This document shows positions 54,960-64,000 of a stretch of 64,000 bases of DNA, piece after piece. Under the pieces are notes generated by a model. It saw nothing but the letters and a program-made list of their open reading frames with translations, was not told the origin of the DNA and ran no database searches. Within the stretch, counting starts at the first letter, position 1. Each line of letters begins with the position of its first letter. The DNA comes from Rhynchospora pubera (lineage: Eukaryota > Streptophyta > Magnoliopsida > Poales > Cyperaceae), in assembly GCA_028095005.1 (NCBI GenBank), contig CM051459.1, positions 1,727,190 to 1,791,189 on the forward strand, read 5' to 3'. The position numbers and the translations under genes are program-made.

Positions 54960-55076
54960 TTGATCCAAGGACTGACGGGCAGGGTGTTGCAAAAGTTTTG
55001 GAGAGGTTGCTTCCTAGAAAGGAAGACCCATTGTGCAAGATTTGATCAATCTTTTGAAGAAAGAGACTGTAACTGA
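54960..55076 (+). pseudogene. Unrecognised host gene, exon C, with a one-base frame shift
   Basis: Acceptor TTCTGTTAG/TTGATCC; donor ACTGA/GTAAGC. It reads DPRTDGQGVAKVLERLLPRK, then meets TGA at about 55042. A one-base loss near 55029-55036 would explain this. After it the other frame gives DLINLLKKETV and meets exon D in the right phase. Confidence 0.6.
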
Positions 55077-55221
55077 GTAAGCTTTTTGTTCTTTCGCTAC
55101 TATGATAGATATTATGCGAATGTTATGTATGAAAATGACAACCAGAGTTGTCAACTATATTAAAAATTGTACAAGCAAATCATTGAACTCAATTGTTTTA
55201 TTCACGTTTATGCCTTTTCAG

Positions 55222-55390
55222 TGAACTGGCGATGGAGCATATAGCATTATGGTCACCTGCACGAAAAAGGTTATTAATTAACTGCTTTCAAGATCAGATA
55301 TTTGCAAAGAAAATTACGCTCCTCGCACGTGATATTTTAGGGAAAGATGCGACAGGAAATTGGATCATCAAATGGAAAACTATTATTAAG
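55222..55390 (+). pseudogene. Unrecognised host gene, exon D
   Basis: Acceptor TGCCTTTTCAG/TGAACTGG. The first base completes a codon with exon C. It reads ELAMEHIALWSPARKRLLINC, then ARDILGKDATGNWIIKWKT. The right boundary is unclear because a GGTGTGTTTGGCAAC stretch, possibly a MITE end, begins exactly here and there is no GT donor. Confidence 0.5.
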
Positions 55391-55540
55391 GGTGTGTTTG
55401 GCAACCGCCGGAATAAGCTTATTCAACTTTTGGAATAAGTTTTTCTCTCTCGTCTCTCCTCTCTCCTCTTATTCCGAATAAGAATTAATACCACCGTAGA
55501 GGTGGTATTAGAATAAGGGGGTTTTGGGCAAAATAATTGA
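55391..55540. other. Possible MITE at the edge of exon D
   Basis: It starts GGTGTGTTTGGCAACCG and contains inverted words (GGAATAAG / CTTATTCC) and ACCACCGTAGAGGTGGT, a perfect short palindrome. No matching terminal repeat or target duplication was resolved. Confidence 0.3.
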
Positions 55541-55579
55541 GGAAAAATTCATACGCTAACAATTATTTTTTGGGTGCAG

Positions 55580-55732
55580 ATTCCTAGTTTGACATTTCAA
55601 TGTGATTTTACTATAAAGGGTATATTGGCCATGATTGATATTGCTTTTCCAAGATTGTTTGTCAACATCTTAAGAGAAGTAAAGATAGCAAAAATCGATA
55701 TCCCTAGGTCCCGAGGTGCGCGCTGGAGATAA
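55580..55732 (+). pseudogene. Possible last exon (E) of the unrecognised host gene
   Basis: After an acceptor TTGGGTGCAG the frame gives 50 codons (IPSLTFQCDFTIKGILAMID, IAFPRLFVNILREVKIAKID) ending at TAA 55730-55732. The composition looks coding, but the join to exon D is not defined. Confidence 0.4.
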
Positions 55733-56039
55733 TATTTGATATTCTTTTACTTGATTAAATATAAACTATCAGTTTGATTGTTTATCTAATGAAATCTCAT
55801 CCAAGTCTTTTTCTTTCTTTCTCAATTCTACAGACTACTGGTAGATTTCATGGAGCTTGAGGCTAGGATATCATGTCCCCACTATTTCAACGTATTGCCT
55901 GTTATTTTGTGGAAGTTTTAAATGTGGAGACTTATGTGGTTATGGTTTTTGTTTAAATGCTATATGAGTTAACAGAGAAATTTTTTTTTACATCATGCTC
56001 TTCTGAAATATCTGTATTAAACTACTGTTAGAATGGCAC

Positions 56040-57020
56040 ATTGATAGTATCTATTTGTCGCTATATAAATCTCTCTGTTTTTTTTTAAACTAAATTTTAT
56101 TTCAACTTGAATATTTAAAATCAAATTTCTTCCGACCCTTGAAATTATTTTACCATGATTTAAAAATGTCACATAGCTACAAAATAATATCGAAGGATGG
56201 AGTCTCATTCATAGAATGATACACATCATAAGAAATTATGCATTTGCCTATGAACAAGATATGCAAAAAAAATAAATAAATAAATAAAATAAAATAAATC
56301 CAAATCACATAAAATTCATGTTGGACCGCTCATTAGATCATTATTGCCATAATAAAATTTAGACGGTTTAAATTAATTTTGAATATATAGTCTATTTGTT
56401 ATTTCCAATACAAATTATTAAGATCGATTCTTAAACGTAAGGTCGATTCTGAAGCATTTAAATTAAAATGAATAGTCATATTATGGAGAAAGTTTAATAT
56501 GCGCGCATTACAGTGCATAGGACTTTTTATACGCCACGGACTTTTTCGGAGATAATTTTGTAAATTGACAAATCTAATTTAACCAATCTAATCTACATAT
56601 TGAAATCTCATAGCAAACAAAATTTTACAATTTTTTTTATTTTACTATTATTTTTTTCGAATTTTTTAAAACATGTTATTTTTAAAATGTTGTAAATAGT
56701 ATAACATTCCAAAAATAACATATTTTAAAAAAATTCGAAAAAATAGTAATAAAATCTCAAAAATTGTAAAATTTGGCTTGCTATGAGATTTCAATATGTA
56801 GATTATATTGGTTGAATTAGATTTGTCAATTTACAAAAATACTCCTAAAAAAGTTTGTGGTGCATAGAAAACCTATACACTATGGTGCATATTAAACTTT
56901 CTCCATATTATGTATCATTAATAAATTTCTCACCAAAGAATCTACTTTAATTTTAGAATTACACGTTGATTACACGTTCCAGAATCGACTATTCATTTGA
57001 CACATGTTATTGAAATCTAA
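56040..57020 (+). repeat. Dispersed repeat, copy B (with a Mutator MITE inside)
   Basis: Counterpart of 18300-19005 in the same orientation (shared blocks listed there). An AAATAAATAAATAAA microsatellite at 56271 corresponds to the poly-A at 18526 in copy A. It lacks the Tourist MITE of copy A but carries the Mutator MITE at 56486-56902, which copy A lacks. Confidence 0.75.
56486..56902. mobile_element. Mutator-type MITE with perfect 9-bp target duplication, copy 2
   Basis: The ends GAGAAAGTTTAATATG and CATATTAAACTTTCTC are exact inverted repeats. The flanks are both CATATTATG (56477-56485, 56903-56911). The 417 bp form one long hairpin around AACATGTTATTTTT/AAAAATAACAT. Inner arms match the element at 13289-13702. 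Confidence 0.92.
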
Positions 57021-57029
57021 AAGTATTAA

Positions 57030-58640
57030 TTAAATTCCGTGGACGTCGGGGACCGTTTTTTTTTCTGTCAGCAACACGACAATCTGACCGTTTATTTTGA
57101 TCTCCGCTCGCTCATTTGCTAGAACTGCCTCCTCCTCTCTTCCTTTCTCTCACCTTCCTCGCCTCTTCTCTCTCCCCATCTCCGTCTCCATCTCCTTCTC
57201 CTCTCGAAGCACCTCCACCTCATCTCATCTCATCTCCTGTTAAGCACACCTCCGCCTCCTCTTGATGTCTTGCACAACCACCGTCTCGGCTCCTCCACGG
57301 TCAACTCCTCCTACCTCATCCGTCGACTTCCCGCACTCAATAGAAGCTTCCCGAGTAGCATTGATGAGGTAATTTGATAAATCTCAATAGCTTCTGTGAT
57401 TTTCCTTGTTAATTCTAATTTTATTTTGGGTTTTAAATTTATTGTAGTTGTTTGGTTTTCAGAGATGGGTTTTGCTCAGCTCAATTGGGGGCAATTGAGG
57501 TGGCAATGGTGAGGAGGTAGTTGGGGTGACAACAAGACTAGGAGAGTACATCACTACTATGATACTGGTAACAAACCATTGCTTTTGATCTGTCCGACCC
57601 CTGGCCTTTTTAGGCAATTAATTTAGGTTCATCAATTTTTTACCTTCAAGTCTGTTTGTTACAGCAATATGTGTGATTTCAAGTTATTTTACTTCTTTCT
57701 ATTTTGCACAACAAATTAGGATTGACCGAATCCTCCTTTTAATATTTAGCTTCCTAATCTGCTCCTTTGTGTATGACTGAATTAAGAAAAGGCAGTTTCA
57801 ATTTCAAATGCTTTTCCTTCTACATTTTCTTCATATATGCATTATAGGAACCTCGCTGGCAGTACACATGATTACACTCAAAAGCAGTTCCTGCTTCTTC
57901 AAAGGTATTTTGAGGATTTCTGTGGATTGAAATGTAAAAAACATTGATTGTTTTGAGGAGCAAAAATATATGAAATTTTGTTTCCTGCCACTTTTTTTTT
58001 TTTATAATTCATCCTGGTTTACTTGAAAGTAATATTGACTCCAGCTTAAATTTTTTCTTTCTCAATATGTTGATATTTGGAACACATGTAGCTATTAATT
58101 TGCAAAAGTTAGATGGTATCAGGCTATTGTACCTAGTGGTTTATATGTAGATAGGAGTAGGATGCAATTTTGTGGAAGACGAAATGCTTTTTTTTTTTGC
58201 AAATTTTCTCTACAAACAGTGTCAGTAATTGAGATTTTTTTTTTCTTTGCTTTTGTTTTTTTAAAAAGAAAAGAAAGACATCATTTTCCTGCAAGATACA
58301 ATGCAAACGTGCATTCAACTTAGATAAAGCAGATTTATAAAACTACTAAAAGAGAAACATAGCAGATAGCATCAGCATTTTAGCAATATAATATAATAAA
58401 TGGGTCCCTAGCTCCAACATAAACATAAACATAAATATTGGCACGGAATCCTAATAAAAGTATAGATACCGAAACTAAAATGGGTCCCTAGATGAGTTTG
58501 TCGAATTTTAATTTTGGAAGTAGAACTTTTTGCTTGCTAGCTAATAATTGGAAATTTATAAATAAATAAGGATTGCATTAAAAAAGACAACAAGATTGTT
58601 TTGTGTATTAATTAAGGCCACCTAATGGAAAGGCAGATAT
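57030..58640. other. Intergenic with leader-like and exon-like fragments
   Basis: 57100-57240 is strongly CT-rich (CCTCCTCTCTTCC, CATCTCATCTCATCTC), like a transcript leader. An ATG at 57265 followed by about 34 open codons and a GATGAG/GTAATT donor (57368) could be a first exon. GATTACACTCAAAAGCAGTT at about 57868, before AAAG/GTATTTTG, could be a later one. No family is recognised and no full gene could be assembled. Confidence 0.3.
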
Positions 58641-58647
58641 TGAATCG

Positions 58648-58981
58648 AAGAGAAGAGGAGTAATTTTTATTCTGAAACAAGACATATATGATAATGATAT
58701 ATGGATAGTTTTGGTATAAGAAAAAATAAGTACGGAGATACATTTGTCCTAATTATAGAAGAGAAGAGGAGTAATTTTTATTCTGAAACAAGACATATAT
58801 GATAATGATATATGGATAGTTTTGGTATAAGAAAAAATAAGTACGGAGATACATTTGTCCTAATTATAGAAGAGAAGAGGAGTAATTTTTATTCTGAAAC
58901 AAGACATATATGATAATGATATATGGATAGTTTTGGTATAAGAAAAAATAAGTACGGAGATACATTTGTCCTAATTATAGA
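58648..58981 (+). repeat. 111-bp tandem triplication just downstream of the DUF538 gene
   Basis: The unit AGAAGAGGAGTAATTTTTATTC...ATACATTTGTCCTAATTATAG starts at 58651, 58762 and 58873, exactly 111 bp apart, with essentially no differences. Being this uniform it must be recent. It begins about 47 bp beyond the DUF538 stop codon, so it would lie in the 3' untranslated region of that gene. Confidence 0.92.
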
Positions 58982-59027
58982 AAGGAAAATACATAGATAG
59001 AATAATAAATGAATAAAAGGGAAGAGC

Positions 59028-59555
59028 TCAAAAGGGCAGTCTGAATTTGGCAGCGGCGCGGGCGGCCGGAGTCCTAAGAGAATTGCAATCGAAGCCGCAG
59101 CCGCATTGCGGGGACTCGTAGAAGTTGTCGATGGCGAAACTGGCGGAGGCGATCCCGACGGAGAAATAGAGCTCGTCGCCATCTCTAGAGACGTCGACGA
59201 TGTTAAGCCAGAGAAAGAGAATTTTGACACTTACGCCGGAGAGGTTGGAGAGGCGGTCCTTGGAGATCTTGCCGGCGATGGTGGACTTGTAGCGGAGCTG
59301 GTAGTAGCTCTGGATGGAGAACTCGCAGGAGCCGTTGAGGAAGGCCTTGAAGGCGCCCGTGGATCTGTCCAGCTCGTAGCCCAGGGCGCCGACGGGGAGG
59401 ATCCCCACGGGGAAATCGAAGGTCTGGAGGGCTTGGTAGGCCGTCAGGTTCGAGTCGGAGGGGGAGGAGGCGGCAGCGGAGGCGGCGGAGGGAAGGGCTA
59501 GGGTTAGGGTTACGAAGGCGAGGAGAAAGAAGACCATTCTCATTTTCATTTTCAT
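59028..59555 (-). CDS. DUF538 family protein, secreted
   Basis: 175 codons, one exon. I chose the ATG at 59555 because the longer open frame upstream has no ATG (its first codon is GTG) and is CT-rich leader. Residues 1-28 (MKMKMRMVFFLLAFVTLTLA, then PSAASAAA) form a signal peptide. Residues about 35-150 are the DUF538 domain (PF04398): DFPVGILPVGALGYELD, GAFKAFLNGSCEF, GKISKDRLSNLSGVSVK, LWLNIVDVS, SPQCGCGF. The family is plant-specific, folds as a beta barrel related to BPI/lipid-binding proteins, and is often stress-responsive. The biochemical role is not settled. This is the only clearly intact ordinary gene in the window. A recent 111-bp triplication lies in its likely 3' untranslated region. 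Confidence 0.9.
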   Translation of the reverse strand: MKMKMRMVFFLLAFVTLTLALPSAASAAASSPSDSNLTAYQALQTFDFPVGILPVGALGYELDRSTGAFKAFLNGSCEFSIQSYYQLRYKSTIAGKISKDRLSNLSGVSVKILFLWLNIVDVSRDGDELYFSVGIASASFAIDNFYESPQCGCGFDCNSLRTPAARAAAKFRLPF

Positions 59556-59689
59556 TTTGATTTGTGACAACTGACAAGTGAGAAGAGGAGAAGGGTTTCG
59601 GACCTTTTTGGGAAGAGAAAAAAGAAAGACAGAGGCAGAAAAAGAGAAAAAAAGGATCAAGTACTGGAGAGAATGATTCACTCGGAATT

Positions 59690-61125
59690 CGGATATACCT
59701 ACCTACCTTTGTTTAGACCCAATCTACATTCTACGGCCAATGCTAACTGCAACAAATCACTTATAATCATAATAATTCTGCTGGTCCTACTTTATTATTA
59801 TTATTATATAATAATAGAATTTATAGTCACATATTTTATTTCGCAAGCTGGAACTAAGTACCAATTGTGATGTAGTTACATCAACATCACAACATGTCAT
59901 GTCACCACGATTATAGCAATTATCTAAATCAACACCATAACGATGATTAATTCACAATGCAATTTCTTTTCTTCATACTTCATTCAATAATGAATCGCAA
60001 TCAAATATGCTATAAATTATTAAAAAATTATTTAGAGCAACGTCCAATTCATTTTATTTCAAAGGTGATCAAGAAAAACATCATAAGCATATTATAAATT
60101 TGAAGCATTTCAACAACTTTTGGCAGGATTAATATTTGCATTTCTTAATTGTAAGTAATAATCATTAATGCTTGTCATAATAAACGGATCACTTCAATTG
60201 AAAAGTATCTTAAAAACTTATCGGACGTGCATCAATATCGATGTGAGCTTGCTAAATATTTTCTGTTGTAAAAAAGACTTGCGTCAGAATTTTTATCTCT
60301 TTTTCAGTTTTTTTTCGTTTTGGATGCTTCAATAAAATTTTCAAATTTTTAGTATATATACTTATGGCTTATTTGGTTGGAAATTTCTTATTTCATTATA
60401 AGCTATAAAATTGCTTATATTCTATAGTGAATTTATCCAAACACAAACAAAATATGGTACATTTCTTATTTCTTTTTTCTCTATGGATGAGGAATAAAAA
60501 AGAACAAGGTATAACATTCATTGGTATATTTCATTCTCTTCATTTGTATACTCGATCCACCATCAAATTTATTGGAGAATAAAATATAACCTCTATTTCC
60601 ATAAAAAAAATTATTCTCGCTCTTCCCTCTCTCTTGTTTCGTTTTTTCTTTTTTTTTTATTTATGCTTGTGCGACTAAATACACCCACAAAGACTTAAGA
60701 CAAGTTTTAATAATTTAGGCAGTGCTTTTAAATATGCACTTTGCATATAGTACTTTACTATTTTTGAATGTAGATATTAAAATAGTAGAAGCTTCGAAAT
60801 AAATTTAAATAGTCATCAAAATATTTATGGTCTTCAAACATTTTAACATTTTCTAAAAGTGATATAACAATTCATTATAGAGTAACGTGGTAAACTGATA
60901 GGATAATTCTTCTTAATCATGTAGTATTTGTTATTTCTATATTTTCTATTTATAGTAGGCCTTCTAAAATAAATTTTAAAATTGATATATTGTATAAAAT
61001 TTTTTTTTATTTGATGGTGATAATTCTTTTAGTATTATATATAGATTATAGATAAAAATGAAATTGCTTGACACATAATTATTAATTCTTAAAAACGAAA
61101 TGATTTCTGCGGTAATAGTTTTTAT
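59690..61125. other. Intergenic, nothing recognised
   Basis: AT-rich. A TTATTATTATTATATAATAATAG microsatellite-palindrome lies near 59790. No credible open frame, RNA gene or terminal repeats were seen. Confidence 0.5.
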
Positions 61126-61704
61126 TAGGGGTGTACAACGGGTGGGTTGATGATATTTTAACAAAATTTGAACCCGACCCGACAATACCGGGTTAGAAAA
61201 TAAATTTAGTTAACCCACCCGTAACCCAACCCAACCCGTTATTTTTTTTATGTACGGATTTTTACGGATTAAGCGGGTTAAACGGATTTAGCGGATTAAA
61301 ATTATAATCAAATAAAAATACACACAAAAATCATTTTGTAGCTATTACAATTTAGTTCGAGGAAAATTAGAGACACATTCAATACATTTTTCCAACTTTC
61401 GAGGCCTTATGAGAGGCATAAAGGCTTGCATGGCCATGGAGGAGATCGAAAATTCATGGGAGAAGAGATTTTTGAGTAAGGATATGAGAAAATATAAGGC
61501 GGAGATGAGTAAATAGTGATAAACGGGTGGGTTGAAGTATACACCGGTTATTAAGTACCAAACCCGTAACCCAACCCGAAGTAACGGGTTTGTCATAATT
61601 AGAACCCGTACCCGACCCAACATCATACTAACCCGATAAAAAACGATTTGGGTCGGGTGAGTTGAACGGATTGAACGGATTTACGGTTTTTTTGTACACC
61701 CCTA
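61126..61704. mobile_element. hAT MITE, 579 bp, perfect 8-bp target duplication
   Basis: It begins TAGGGGTGTACAACGGGT and ends GTACACCCCTA. GTTTTTAT flanks both sides (61118-61125, 61705-61712). The interior is rich in AACCCGACCC/GGGTTGGGTCGG words and has no transposase. The 93-codon minus-strand frame (61345-61626) is not coding. It is related in style to 694-1013 and to the outer hAT at 6938. Confidence 0.92.
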
Positions 61705-62140
61705 GTTTTTATGATAACATCGTAGCCATTTTCTATCAATTCCGGGTAGGAATAAAAATATTTTGAGAAAATTTTTCATGTTTATTTAAAGAGTGAGGAT
61801 ATAAAGAACATAAAAAATGATTGGATAAATTAATGCATTTCCCTTGCAGTACGAGTTCACGATATTAAAGTGAACCGAGTGTACCCAGCATTATGGAGCA
61901 TCAAGACCCAAGGACACGATCCGGATCCACTAAGGTCGGTTTTCTGACAGGGTGGGCCCCGCATGCCACCCCGATAGGTACATGTAAAAACGTGTGCAGC
62001 AAAAATAAAAGAAATCGCTGAGAGAATTTATTACGACGGGGCTTAACAGTCAATGGCCGATAAGAACGGTTGCTGCTTGCTGCACGCTGCTCCTTTCTTT
62101 TCTCTCAGCAACACGTTACATTACACGTATCCATTCCTCC
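61705..62140. other. Intergenic, nothing recognised
   Basis: Includes a moderately GC-rich stretch (61900-61990, GGGTGGGCCCCGCATGCCACCCC, itself a near palindrome). No gene was seen. Confidence 0.45.
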
Positions 62141-63434
62141 GACCTCGAATCCAAATTTGCTGTCGTGCGGCAACCGTGTAGCGCACCAAATCTTAATCAT
62201 CCACGCTATCCAACGGTGTTTGTCGAGTGTAACTCAACCAAGGTTAAAAAATAAAAAAAGCAGCGTACTGTTACTGTGTGGGATCCACGTAAAATATGAT
62301 GTTTTTTATTACCTCTCTGTCTCTCACATAGTCACATGTAGGTTACAAAATCCAATGGGTCTCGTACCAGGTCAATCCATTTTTCTAATTATTCCATAAG
62401 TTCAAGATTTTGTTACCTTTGCATAATTTTCTTCGCAAAAAAAAAAAAAACCGACAGTTGTTTGATTATTTCTCCGTTTGGATCATGTCAGAATAAAATT
62501 AGAATTAGTTATTCGGACTAAAAATATTATTCCTAAACGATCAAAAATAAATTTTTTGAGATCTAGAATGTTATTTTTAAATAGTTGAACGTCTAGATTA
62601 AATCTTTATTCTTAGGGTGTTTAGATCATCTTCTTAATGTGGATTGAGAAATAGTTATGATCACTTTTTAATTCGGATTAAAAAAATGATCCAAACACTC
62701 TGGAAATAAAAATTTAATCCTGATGTTGGACCACTTAAAAATAACACTCTATATCACAAAAAACTTATTCTTGATCGTTTAGGATTAAACATTTTAATCA
62801 CGAATAACTAATCCTATCCTTAATCTTATATGATCCAAACAAAATTTATTAATGTATCATATGTCTAAGTCATGTCATTTTGGTTTTTTTTTTGGGTTAA
62901 ATAATAATTAAAATTATTGTCACCAGCTAAAAACAATTAGTTTGTCGATTTTGAGAATATATATACCATCATAAAAAAAAATCCCAAAGAAGCCACAACA
63001 AGAAAAAAAAATATCCCAACATGACATATTGACATGACCTAGAATCTTAGACATATGATACATTAATGAATTTTTTTCTCTAAATAATCATACTGCTGTC
63101 ATTTTTTCTTTTTTCTTTTTTTTGCGAAGATAATTATGCAAAAGTATCAAAATTTTGAACTTAGTGGAATAATTAGAAGAACAATTTGGCCTGGTACGAG
63201 AACCGTTGGATTTTTTAACCTACACGTGAGAGACTGAGACTGAGACTGAGAGGCAATAAAAAAATATTATATTTTACGTGGGTCCCACATAGCTACAGCA
63301 ACTGTACGCAGATCTTTAGGACTTTTTAACCTGGGTTAAGTTACTACTCGCCAAGCACCGTTGGATAGCGTGGATGATTGAGATTTGCTGCGCTATACAG
63401 TTGTCGCGCGACAACAGATTTGGATTCTCCGACC
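62141..63434. repeat. Large imperfect inverted repeat, arms about 300 bp
   Basis: The left arm (62141-62445) has TTAATCATCCACGCTATCCAACGGTG, GTGGGATCCACGTAAAATAT and TCTCGTACCAGG. These recur in reverse complement in the right arm (63108-63434: CACCGTTGGATAGCGTGGATGATT, ATATTTTACGTGGGTCCCAC, CCTGGTACGAGA). The spacer of about 660 bp contains further inverted-repeat elements. The arms differ by several indels, so it is not recent. Ends without a clear target duplication leave the class open. Confidence 0.8.
62475..62842. mobile_element. Inverted-repeat element in the spacer, with an inner hairpin
   Basis: CCGTTTGGATCATGTCAGAAT... at the left is matched by ...TATATGATCCAAAC at the right. Along the arms TAGGATTA/TAATCCT-like, AACGATCAA/TTGATCGTT and AAAATAACA words pair. 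Inside (62614-62700) GGGTGTTTAGATCAT and ATGATCCAAACACTC form a second hairpin, so a related small MITE may have inserted into the first. Confidence 0.55.
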
Positions 63435-63454
63435 TCCAGTCCTCCGACGTCGCA

Positions 63455-63648
63455 TCTTCTGGATGGCCATCCAGTGGATGGTTTCAATTTCAGCCGTCTG
63501 ATTTAATCTTCATGGCTATAGATGCCCCGTGCATAATACCATAATTGATAGGCCCGAAAAAATCTAATCATTGAGATTAAATCAGACGGCTCGGATCGGA
63601 AGACGTCCACTGGATGATTGTATTCAACCATCCAGAGGATACGATCCC
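63455..63648. mobile_element. Foldback MITE, CCCCGTGCAT family, copy 2
   Basis: The centre GATGCCCCGTGCATAATACC...TTGATAGGCCCGAAAAA matches copy 1 at 6325-6525. Outward, CAGCCGTCTGATTTAATCTT pairs with GATTAAATCAGACGGCT. The outermost arms again are small hairpins, (G)GATGGCCATCCAGTGGATGG and CATCCAGAGGATACG. The word GAGGATACG(A/C)TCCCC is shared with the right edge of copy 1. Confidence 0.7.
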
Positions 63649-63740
63649 CGAGTCCTCCTCCCATTCAAAGTTTCTTTTTTTTTAAAAAAAAATATTAGGT
63701 AACTGTTGACGGAAATGAAATATATCTACAAAATAGTGTA

Positions 63741-63859
63741 GGGGTTGTTTGGATCATATGGGAATAGGAGGAATTTTCTATTTCTAGACATAAATTTATT
63801 ATAAACAATTCAAACTCTTCACAAAATTACACACTTTCCAATACTTTCCAAACGCCCCC
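63741..63859 (+). mobile_element. Short Tourist-like MITE
   Basis: GGGGTTGTTTGGATCAT at the left and CCAAACGCCCCC at the right surround the family core (AAATTTATTATAAACAATTC, AAACTCTTCACAAAATTACA). At 119 bp it is shorter than its relatives. The flanking duplication is not clear. Confidence 0.7.
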
Positions 63860-64000
63860 TAAGGCTGTGCTCCAGAACGCGAAAGCAAGAGGGAGACGAG
63901 GCGAGAGGAGATTAGGGGTGCCCGGTGAGGCTCACCCCCCAAATCGAGGATTAGCGACAGCGAGTAAAGTCTTCGTAGATCTGTCTCTTATCTCACTTCG

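Noticed and set aside
59106..59501. 131-codon Gly-rich plus-strand frame opposite the DUF538 gene
   Set aside because: Mirror of a GC-biased coding sequence; the DUF538 reading on the minus strand explains the region.
62070..62399. 109-codon frame in the left arm of the large inverted repeat
   Set aside because: Not preserved in the right arm, no domain, and the region is a non-coding repeat.

Overview
The window is nuclear DNA of a flowering plant, most likely a eudicot. It is AT-rich and consists mostly of satellite DNA and nested transposable elements, with very few ordinary genes. Plant-specific signs are Tat, Athila and chromovirus-type Ty3/gypsy elements, swarms of Harbinger-, hAT- and Mutator-type MITEs, a plant GRF zinc-finger relic and a DUF538 gene. 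The species cannot be told from sequence alone. No rRNA, tRNA, CRISPR or organellar features were seen.

Layout. (1) 1-5270: AT-rich satellite with a unit of about 172 bp, broken by a hAT remnant and ending in an inverted block. (2) 5300-11550: MITEs and a 3.8-kb hAT insertion (target duplication TTTCTTGC). The hAT holds a second long-TIR element carrying a decayed GRF zinc-finger gene. (3) 11558-15994: a giant palindromic Mutator-like element with a 9-bp target duplication, itself hit by a MITE, a Mutator MITE and a 1.75-kb solo LTR. (4) 16004-19767: repeats, a small solo LTR and one copy of a dispersed repeat whose second copy is at 56040. (5) 19768-32859: a complete, young 13.1-kb Tat-type Ty3/gypsy element. 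It has gag and pol in one frame split by a single TGA, tandem repeats after pol, and a large spliced antisense gene. (6) 34975-36640: a GC-rich minisatellite with higher-order structure and long open frames on both strands, followed by a LINE-like fragment. (7) 37469-55732: an unrecognised chromosomal gene in at least four exons. Its first visible intron is about 16.6 kb because an old chromovirus (38094-54047) inserted there. That element was later hit by a young Athila-type element (41347-50017) and a solo LTR (38512-40773). (8) 56040-64000: the second dispersed-repeat copy with a Mutator MITE, a DUF538 gene with a 111-bp triplication just 3' of it, a 579-bp hAT MITE and nested inverted repeats.

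Relative ages follow from nesting and from LTR differences counted by eye. The chromovirus LTRs differ at about 13 of 305 positions and its genes contain stops. The Tat LTRs differ at 3 of 576. The Athila-type LTRs differ at about 3 of 1858. Satellite plus CRM-like, Athila and Tat elements would fit a pericentromeric position, but that is inference.

The most unusual signal is a 13-bp palindrome, GTTCGGWCCGAAC. I found it perfectly 14 times, all inside the Athila-type element, in its LTRs and in its coding regions. In the coding regions it is read in all three frames, so DNA rather than peptide appears to be what is conserved. That element retains only gag and protease, so it should depend on enzymes supplied in trans.
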